Source: DASXTW01 sp046726275 (GTDB lineage Bacteria; Actinomycetota; UBA4738). Taken from it: a stretch of 64,000 nucleotides of DNA. The first letter of the stretch is position 1; every line of letters starts with the position of its first letter. Made by a program: the position numbers and the translations under genes. Positions 58,871 to 64,000 of the stretch are shown here, in pieces. The DNA lies in assembly GCA_046726275.1 (NCBI GenBank), contig JBKPAF010000035.1, positions 35,458 through 99,457 of the forward strand, in the 5' to 3' direction. The notes beneath the pieces were generated by a model. That model saw only the letters and a list, made by a program, of their open reading frames with translations. It searched no databases and was not told the DNA's origin.

Positions 58871-60001
58871 ATGCCTGAGATCGATCGCGAATTCCTGAGG
58901 AGGCTGGCCGAGTGGAGCTCGAACGGCATCCCGGTGTCCAGTCTCTACCTCGACGTGGACGGCCGTCGCTATCCGCGTCGGCAGGACTACATGGTGCGAG
59001 CAAAGCAGCTGTGCCACGAGCTGAAGCGTCAGGCCGAGGAGGAAGACCTCGCCCGGCAGGCCAGGAGCTCTGTCTCCAGGGACGTCGATCGGATGCTCGA
59101 CTACCTGAACACGATGGAACGGGGGCCGACCCGGGGGGTGGCGCTGTTCTCAGCTTCGGGGGCGGGCCTGTGGGAGGCGGTGGCGGTTCCCCGCCCGCTC
59201 CCGGATCGGGTCTGCCTGGAGCCGCATCCCTACGTGATCCCGCTGGAGGCGCTGGTCGAGACCCACGAGTCCTTCTGCACGACCCTCGTGGATCGTGCGA
59301 GGGCCCGCATCTTCCTCGCCCGGTTGGGCCAGATCCAGGAGCGCACCGACATCCTCGACGACGTGCCGGGATGGCACGACCAGGGTGGGTGGTCCCAGGC
59401 CCGGTACCAGCGACACATCGAGGAACACGCCGCCTCCCATCTGAAGCATGTGGCGGACGTTTTGCTGCGATTCTCCAAGGTGCGGAAGTTCGACCACCTC
59501 ATCCTGGCCGGGCCGGATGAGATCCTCCCCGACTTCGACCGGGTGCTTCACGACTACCTCAAGCGTCGCGTGGCGGCCAGAGTGTCCCTTCCGATGACCG
59601 CTACTACGGCCGAGGTCCTCGAGAAGTCGCTTGCGGTCGAGGAGGAGATCGAACAGTCAAGGGAACGGCAGGTCGTCCAGAGGCTGAAGGCGGAGTCGGG
59701 TTCCGGCCGTCACGGGGTGATGGGGCTCTCCCGGGTCCTCCGTGCACTGAACGAGGACCGGGTAGACACGCTGCTGGTTCCCCTCGGCCTCACCCGGCCC
59801 GGACTCCGATGTGCCACATCCGGTCACCTGGCGGCCGCCGGGGCCCGCTGTCGTTTCTGCCAGGCCCCACTGGAGCCGGTTTCGGACGTGGTCGACGCCG
59901 CGGTGGCGGGTGCGATGCGTCAGGGCTCCAGGGTTGAGATCCTCTCGTTGCTGGAACCGGGGGAGACCCCGACGGACATCGGAGCCCTCCTGCGGTTCTA
60001 A
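58871..60001 (+). CDS. Bacterial archaeo-eukaryotic-type release-factor-like protein (baeRF, eRF1-like)
   Basis: The 376 residues resemble the baeRF family: an N-terminal domain with VSSLYLDVDGRRYPRRQDYM, a middle domain with FLARLGQIQERTDILDDVPG (position of the GGQ/Q loop in the family), HIEEHAASHLKHVADVLLRF, LILAGPDEILPDF and a C-terminal zinc-finger-like motif ARCRFCQAPLEPVSDVVDA. These are thought to act on stalled ribosomes or peptidyl-tRNA, but that is by family. I chose the ATG at 58871 because the ATG at 58859 sits directly on the AAGGAG. Confidence 0.8.
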   Translation: MPEIDREFLRRLAEWSSNGIPVSSLYLDVDGRRYPRRQDYMVRAKQLCHELKRQAEEEDLARQARSSVSRDVDRMLDYLNTMERGPTRGVALFSASGAGLWEAVAVPRPLPDRVCLEPHPYVIPLEALVETHESFCTTLVDRARARIFLARLGQIQERTDILDDVPGWHDQGGWSQARYQRHIEEHAASHLKHVADVLLRFSKVRKFDHLILAGPDEILPDFDRVLHDYLKRRVAARVSLPMTATTAEVLEKSLAVEEEIEQSRERQVVQRLKAESGSGRHGVMGLSRVLRALNEDRVDTLLVPLGLTRPGLRCATSGHLAAAGARCRFCQAPLEPVSDVVDAAVAGAMRQGSRVEILSLLEPGETPTDIGALLRF

Positions 60002-60019
60002 GGGCCGGGAACGATGAAG

Positions 60020-60025
60020 TAGGCT
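60020..60025 (+). promoter_or_regulatory. Predicted -10 element (TAGGCT) of the ROK kinase gene
   Basis: TAGGCT, spacer CCACCGC (7 nt), then ATG at 60033; no Shine-Dalgarno sequence. Confidence 0.45.
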
Positions 60026-60032
60026 CCACCGC

Positions 60033-60992
60033 ATGCCGGAGACCCTGGCCATCGGGGTGGACGCCGGCGGCACCAAGATCGAGGGACTGCTGGTCGACGT
60101 CGGCCGCGGAACGATCCTCGGCCGGCAGGAGGTCGAGACCCCCGCGGAGGACGCCGAGGCGGCGACTCGGGCCATAGTCGCCGTCGCCCGCGAGCTCATG
60201 GCGGGGCGAGACGGGATCCGCGCGCTCGGAGTGGGTGCCGCCGGGATGGTCGATCGCGATGGCGTCATGCGCTACGCGCCCAACCTGGCATGGCGGGACT
60301 TCCCCCTGCGGGAACGTGTCAGGGGGGCGGTCGGTCTTCCAACTCTGGTGGACAACGACGCCAACGTAGCGGCCTGGGGAGAGTTCCGTTTCGGTGCCGG
60401 ACGGGACTCCCGCGACATGTTGCTAGTGACCGTCGGCACCGGGATCGGCGGTGGGATCGTGACCGAGGGCAAGCTGTTCCGGGGCGCCCATGGATTCGCC
60501 GCCGAGATCGGGCACATCATCGTGGAGCCCGGAGGACCCTTGTGCGGCTGCGGCAATCTCGGATGTTGGGAGCAGGTGGCGTCCGGCCGCGCCATCGGAC
60601 GGCTCGGGCGGGCGGCGGCCCGGGAGCATCCGGAGTCCCTGATGGTGGCGAGGGCCGGCGGCGAGGCAGAGAACGTCACCGGGGTCGAGGTGACGGCTGC
60701 GGCCAGACAGGGGGACCGTGTGGCCGTGCGGATCCTCGGCGAGGTTGGCCGTCGACTGGGTGAAGGGATCGCCGGCCTGGTGAACGTGCTTGATCCCGAT
60801 GTGGTCGTGGTGGGCGGTGGGGTCATCGAGGCCGGCGAGCTCCTCCTGGAGCCGGCCCGGCGGGCGTTCGCGGAATGCGTGGAAGCGCCCGATCACCGAC
60901 CGGCCGTTCAGATCGTGGCCGCTGCCCTTGCCAACGACGCCGGCGCGGTGGGTGCGGCCGACCTCGCCTGGCGAGAGGTGGGACGGGGGTGA
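60033..60992 (+). CDS. ROK-family kinase (glucokinase-like)
   Basis: Probably phosphorylates glucose or another hexose with ATP. The 319 residues have the phosphate-1 motif AIGVDAGGTKIEGLLVD, the catalytic Asp in LVDNDANVAAWGEFRFG, TVGTGIGGGIVTEGKLFRG, the ROK zinc motif GPLCGCGNLGCWEQVASG and VVVVGGGVIEAGELLL. The substrate cannot be fixed from sequence; the actinobacterial ROK glucokinase is the best match in length and motifs. It overlaps the LLM gene by 4 bp (GTGA). Confidence 0.9.
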   Translation: MPETLAIGVDAGGTKIEGLLVDVGRGTILGRQEVETPAEDAEAATRAIVAVARELMAGRDGIRALGVGAAGMVDRDGVMRYAPNLAWRDFPLRERVRGAVGLPTLVDNDANVAAWGEFRFGAGRDSRDMLLVTVGTGIGGGIVTEGKLFRGAHGFAAEIGHIIVEPGGPLCGCGNLGCWEQVASGRAIGRLGRAAAREHPESLMVARAGGEAENVTGVEVTAAARQGDRVAVRILGEVGRRLGEGIAGLVNVLDPDVVVVGGGVIEAGELLLEPARRAFAECVEAPDHRPAVQIVAAALANDAGAVGAADLAWREVGRG

Positions 60993-61897
60993 GCAGGGCG
61001 CTGAACGTCGGGGTGATCCTCCCGATGTTCTCGGGCGACGCGGAGAAGGTGATCGCCGCGGCCCGGTCGTCGGAGGCTCTGGGCTTCGACGGGGTCTTCG
61101 TGTTCGACCATTTCTTTCCCCCCGGCGGCTCTCCCGACCGACCGGCGCTGGAGGCCTTCACCACGTTGGCGGCTGTGGCCGCCTCGACGGAGAGACCCAA
61201 GGTGGGAACGCTGGTGACCCGGGCGGTCCTGCGGCCTCCCGGTCTCCTGGCCAAGATGATGTCGACCATCGATCTGATCTCGGGTGGCAGGACCATCCTC
61301 GGGATCGGCACGGGGGATCCGATCGACCTGCCCGAGCACCACGCCTTCGGCTTCCCGAACCTCTCTATCCGGGAACGTCGGGCCCACCTGGCGGAGACGG
61401 TGACCGCCCTCAAGGCCCTGTTCGATGGCAGGTCGTACGGGGGCGGCGAGCACGTCCCCCGCCTGACGGGTCCGCTCCTGCCTCCCCCGGTCCAGCCTGG
61501 TGGTCCCGCGGTGTGGGTGGGCGCGCAGAGCGACGAGGTGGTGCGGATCGCCGGCAGGTTGGCGGACGGGTGGAACGGGTGGGGACTAGGACCTGAGGAG
61601 TTCCGGATCAAGGCCACGCTCCTGGTGAAGGAGTCCGAAGCAGCGGGGCGCACCACGGAGGCCACCTGGGCCGGGATCGTCCTCGTGGGGGAGGACGAGG
61701 CCGAGGTGCGGGCACTGCTGGAGAAGCGGCGCCGGAGCAACATGATCGACGCCCTGGCCTGGTCGGGCACGGCCGATCGGTTCGTCGAGCATCTCCGCGA
61801 CCTGGCCGACGCCGGAGCGACCTGGGCGATCATGGTGGTCGCCGGACCGGCCGGACGTCGCGAAATGATTTCGGAGCGGGTCCTACCGAATCTTTGA
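60989..61897 (+). CDS. Luciferase-like (LLM) F420-type oxidoreductase
   Basis: The 302-residue TIM-barrel protein starts LNVGVILPMFSGDAEKVIAA and has LGFDGVFVFDHFF, GRTILGIGTGDPIDL, VWVGAQSDEVVRIAGRLADG and WAIMVVAGPAGRREM at the end. This is the F420-dependent or flavin-dependent LLM class common in actinobacteria. GTG start at 60989 overlaps the ROK stop by 4 bp. Substrate unknown. Confidence 0.88.
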   Translation: MSRALNVGVILPMFSGDAEKVIAAARSSEALGFDGVFVFDHFFPPGGSPDRPALEAFTTLAAVAASTERPKVGTLVTRAVLRPPGLLAKMMSTIDLISGGRTILGIGTGDPIDLPEHHAFGFPNLSIRERRAHLAETVTALKALFDGRSYGGGEHVPRLTGPLLPPPVQPGGPAVWVGAQSDEVVRIAGRLADGWNGWGLGPEEFRIKATLLVKESEAAGRTTEATWAGIVLVGEDEAEVRALLEKRRRSNMIDALAWSGTADRFVEHLRDLADAGATWAIMVVAGPAGRREMISERVLPNL

Positions 61898-61970
61898 CGC
61901 GCCCCGTGGTCGCCCGTAAGCTCGTCGCGCCCCGCGGCGCCCGCATCACCTCGTCGAGAGAAGGGTTGAG

Positions 61971-63281
61971 ATGACCAGACGCGTGCTCATCATGGGTGCC
62001 GCCGGGAGGGACTTCCACAACTTCAACGTGGTCTATCGCGACGATCTGAGCACCGAGGTCATGGCGTTCACCGCCACCCAGATCCCCTTCATCGGCGACC
62101 GCAGATATCCTCCCGAGCTGGCCGGTCCTCGGTACCCCGACGGGATCCACGTCTACGAGGAGGACCGTCTCACCGACCTGATCCGGGATCTCGGCGTGGA
62201 CGACGTCGTCTTCTCCTACTCCGACATCCCTCACGAGTTCGTGATGCACCAGGCGAGCCTCTGCCATGCGGCCGGGGCATCGTTCATCCTGCTCGGTCCC
62301 GACGACACGATGCTGCAAACGGAGGTCCCGGTGGTGGCTGTCTGCGCGGTGCGCACCGGGTCGGGCAAGAGCCAGACCACCCGGAAGGTCGTGGCGACTC
62401 TCCGGAATCATCGCAAGACCCCGGTCGTGGTCCGCCACCCCATGCCGTACGGGGACCTGGTCGCGCAGCGGGTCCAGAGGTTTGAGGTAATGGAGGACCT
62501 CGACCGCGCGAACGTGACCATCGAGGAGCGCGAGGAGTACGAGCCGCATCTCGAGCGAGGCACGGTCGTCTACGCGGGAGTCGACTACGGAGACATCCTC
62601 GAGCAGGCCCAGAAGGAGTGCGACGTCCTTGTGTGGGACGGGGGGAACAACGACTACCCGTTCTATCGACCGGCCGTCCACGTCGTGGTGGCCGATCCGC
62701 TGAGGGCCGGGCACGAGCTTCGGTACCACCCGGGCGAGACGAACTTCCGGATGGCGGACGCGATCGTCATCAACAAGATCGACTCGGCCACGCCCGAGCA
62801 GGTGGCCGAAGTCGAGGCCTCGGCCTCGAAGGTCAACCCCGAGGCCATGGTGATCAAGGCGAAGAGCCCGGTCCGTCTGGACGGGGAGGGCGACCTCTCC
62901 GGGAAGCGCGTCCTGGTGATCGAGGACGGACCGACCTTGACCCATGGGGAGATGCTGTACGGCGCAGGAGTGGTGGCGGCTCGACAACGCGGCGCAGCCG
63001 AGATCGTGGATCCTCGCGAGCTAGCCGTCGGGTCGATGAAGGACATCTACGCCAAGTACGAGATCGGTCCGGTGCTTCCGGCGATGGGCTACTCGGCGGA
63101 GCAGCTACGCGAATTCGAGTCGATGATCAACTCCGCCCCCGCCGATGTCGTCGTCATCGCCACCCCGGTCGACCTGCGCCGGCTGATCGACATCGAGAAG
63201 CCGGCCGTCCGGGCGCACTACGACTTGGAAGAGGCGGAGGGTTCGCCGACGATCGCGGACGCTCTCCGACCGATCTTGTAG
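61971..63281 (+). CDS. Cyclic 2,3-diphosphoglycerate synthetase-like P-loop protein
   Basis: The 436-residue protein matches the cpgS family known from methanogens: an N-terminal GAAGRDFHNFNVVYRDD, a nucleotide-binding P-loop AVRTGSGKSQTTRKVV (about 128-143), VVVRHPMPYGDLVAQRVQRF, VLVWDGGNNDYPFYRPAVHV (Walker B-like) and DAIVINKIDSATPEQVAEVE (NKxD-like). Bacterial homologues exist whose product is unproven. Cyclic 2,3-DPG is an archaeal thermolyte; here a different P-loop function is just as likely. ATG 61971 follows GAAGGG. Confidence 0.8.
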   Translation: MTRRVLIMGAAGRDFHNFNVVYRDDLSTEVMAFTATQIPFIGDRRYPPELAGPRYPDGIHVYEEDRLTDLIRDLGVDDVVFSYSDIPHEFVMHQASLCHAAGASFILLGPDDTMLQTEVPVVAVCAVRTGSGKSQTTRKVVATLRNHRKTPVVVRHPMPYGDLVAQRVQRFEVMEDLDRANVTIEEREEYEPHLERGTVVYAGVDYGDILEQAQKECDVLVWDGGNNDYPFYRPAVHVVVADPLRAGHELRYHPGETNFRMADAIVINKIDSATPEQVAEVEASASKVNPEAMVIKAKSPVRLDGEGDLSGKRVLVIEDGPTLTHGEMLYGAGVVAARQRGAAEIVDPRELAVGSMKDIYAKYEIGPVLPAMGYSAEQLREFESMINSAPADVVVIATPVDLRRLIDIEKPAVRAHYDLEEAEGSPTIADALRPIL

Positions 63282-63304
63282 ACGGAACGCGGGGACATCT
63301 GGGG

Positions 63305-63310
63305 TAGCCT
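63305..63310 (+). promoter_or_regulatory. Predicted -10 element (TAGCCT) of the EEP gene
   Basis: TAGCCT, spacer TCGCCG (6 nt), then GTG at 63317; no Shine-Dalgarno sequence. Confidence 0.4.
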
Positions 63311-63316
63311 TCGCCG

Positions 63317-63994
63317 GTGCGCCTCGTCGTCGCCTGCTACAACGTTCGGTCCTTCCGGGCGGGCGTGGGCCGCGCCGCGGAAGTGCTGGGGCCCGAGACG
63401 CCGGACCTGGTCCTGATCCAGGAGTCGGGGCCCCGCCGAGTCCTCCGGCGATTTGCCAGGACCATGGAGATGAACGTCGTCTCCACCCATCGGCTGTTCA
63501 GCCGGGTCCAGAACGCTGTGCTGTTCCGCCCTCCGTTGCGGCTCGCGGGAGTGGAGACGCACGATCTCCCCTCGGAGGGCCGGACGCATCCGCGAGGGTT
63601 CATCGTGGCTTCCCTCCGGGCTCGAGGAGCCCCGCTCACCGCCGTCTCCGCTCACCTGGGCCTCGTCCCGAAGGAACGGGAGAGTCACGCCCGGCAGCTC
63701 ACCGATCACATCGCGGGGATCGACCATCCCCTGATCCTTGGAGTGGATCTGAACGAGGGACCCGATGGTCCGGCCGGACGGTGGATCGCGGAGCGCCTGT
63801 ACGACGCCGGGGCTCAAGCCGGTGTCGGGTCGCGGGAGACGTTCCCCGCCCGGGCGCCGACAGCACGGATCGACTACGTGTTCGTGAACGAGGCCGCGTC
63901 GGTCCTCCGGTGTCGGGTGCCGGGCAGCCAGGCCGCCTCCGAGGCCTCCGACCACCGCCCGGTCCTCGCGGAGGTTGGAATCCCCGAGCCGTGA
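63317..63994 (+). CDS. Endonuclease/exonuclease/phosphatase-family protein
   Basis: A 225-residue EEP fold: LVVACYNVRSF at the start (usual N of the metal site), LVLIQESGPRRV (Glu metal ligand), AVSAHLGLVPKERESHARQL (His), LGVDLNEGPDGPAG (DxN motif) and the closing RIDYVFVNEA and SDHRPVLAEV (catalytic Asp-His). All key residues are present. It could be a nuclease or a phosphodiesterase acting on lipid or nucleotide substrates. It is complete within the window. Confidence 0.88.
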   Translation: MRLVVACYNVRSFRAGVGRAAEVLGPETPDLVLIQESGPRRVLRRFARTMEMNVVSTHRLFSRVQNAVLFRPPLRLAGVETHDLPSEGRTHPRGFIVASLRARGAPLTAVSAHLGLVPKERESHARQLTDHIAGIDHPLILGVDLNEGPDGPAGRWIAERLYDAGAQAGVGSRETFPARAPTARIDYVFVNEAASVLRCRVPGSQAASEASDHRPVLAEVGIPEP

Positions 63995-64000
63995 CGGAGC

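Noticed and set aside
57307..58929. 540-codon minus-strand frame opposite the ArsA-like gene
   Set aside because: The plus strand carries P-loop, switch and C-terminal domain motifs; the minus frame is a shadow.

Overview
The window is high-GC DNA, dense with genes, from an actinomycete-type (Actinomycetota) bacterium, probably an uncultured or deep-branching one. Lineage markers are a WhiB regulator, a mycothiol-type maleylpyruvate isomerase family protein, a PimB-like mannosyltransferase, a luciferase-like (F420-type) oxidoreductase, SufU-type Fe-S assembly and many GTG/TTG starts. I found no rRNA, tRNA, CRISPR array, transposase or phage gene.

Layout. 1-3.6 kb (minus strand): lpdA, a 2-oxoacid dehydrogenase E2 and lipB, divergent from gcvT (plus); together these are lipoate-dependent metabolism. 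4.8-10.3 kb (minus): a small PH-like protein, a damaged ECF sigma/membrane-protein pair, an M20 peptidase, an L,D-transpeptidase and two secreted or lipoproteins. 10.3-13.9 kb (plus): a cobalamin riboswitch with its own terminator and antiterminator, controlling btuF-btuC-btuD. 13.9-18.5 kb: a NarL-type regulator, a SufT-like protein, a tandem-rhodanese sulfurtransferase and a large PAS/GAF histidine kinase. 18.6-34.4 kb (plus): the Suf iron-sulfur operon, split. sufB stands alone, then about 10 kb carries a two-component system, two RND transporters, a miniature adaptor and a lipoprotein, and then sufD-Rieske-sufC-sufS-sufU follow. 34.4-43.8 kb: acetyltransferases, a methyltransferase, an intact ECF sigma/anti-sigma pair, glycerate kinase, a YbaK protein, an ErpA-like Fe-S carrier and KorAB. 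43.8-49.9 kb: pseudouridine catabolism (psuK-psuG), an aldo/keto reductase, aquaporin, and a string of very small ORFs leading into trpD. 49.9-64 kb: thiolase, WhiB, a CoA-transferase family protein, two GT4 glycosyltransferases, HAD, SRPBCC and GNAT proteins, an ArsA-like ATPase with a CPIC mini-protein and a release-factor-like protein, a ROK kinase, an LLM oxidoreductase, a cyclic-2,3-diphosphoglycerate-synthetase-like P-loop protein and an EEP-family protein.

The strongest themes are iron-sulfur biology (SufT-like, SufB, SufD, Rieske, SufC, SufS, SufU, ErpA-like, and the ferredoxin-linked KorAB) and a transcription pattern. At least fourteen genes have a TANNNT-like -10 hexamer only 6-9 nt before the start codon and no Shine-Dalgarno sequence, which predicts leaderless mRNAs. 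Two divergent gene pairs share a single symmetric ANNNTANNNT promoter core. The most unusual loci are the split suf operon with its RND insert, in which one pump has lost the conserved TM4 aspartates and the adaptor is reduced to a lipoprotein stub, and the sigma/anti-sigma-like pair in which both genes carry lesions.
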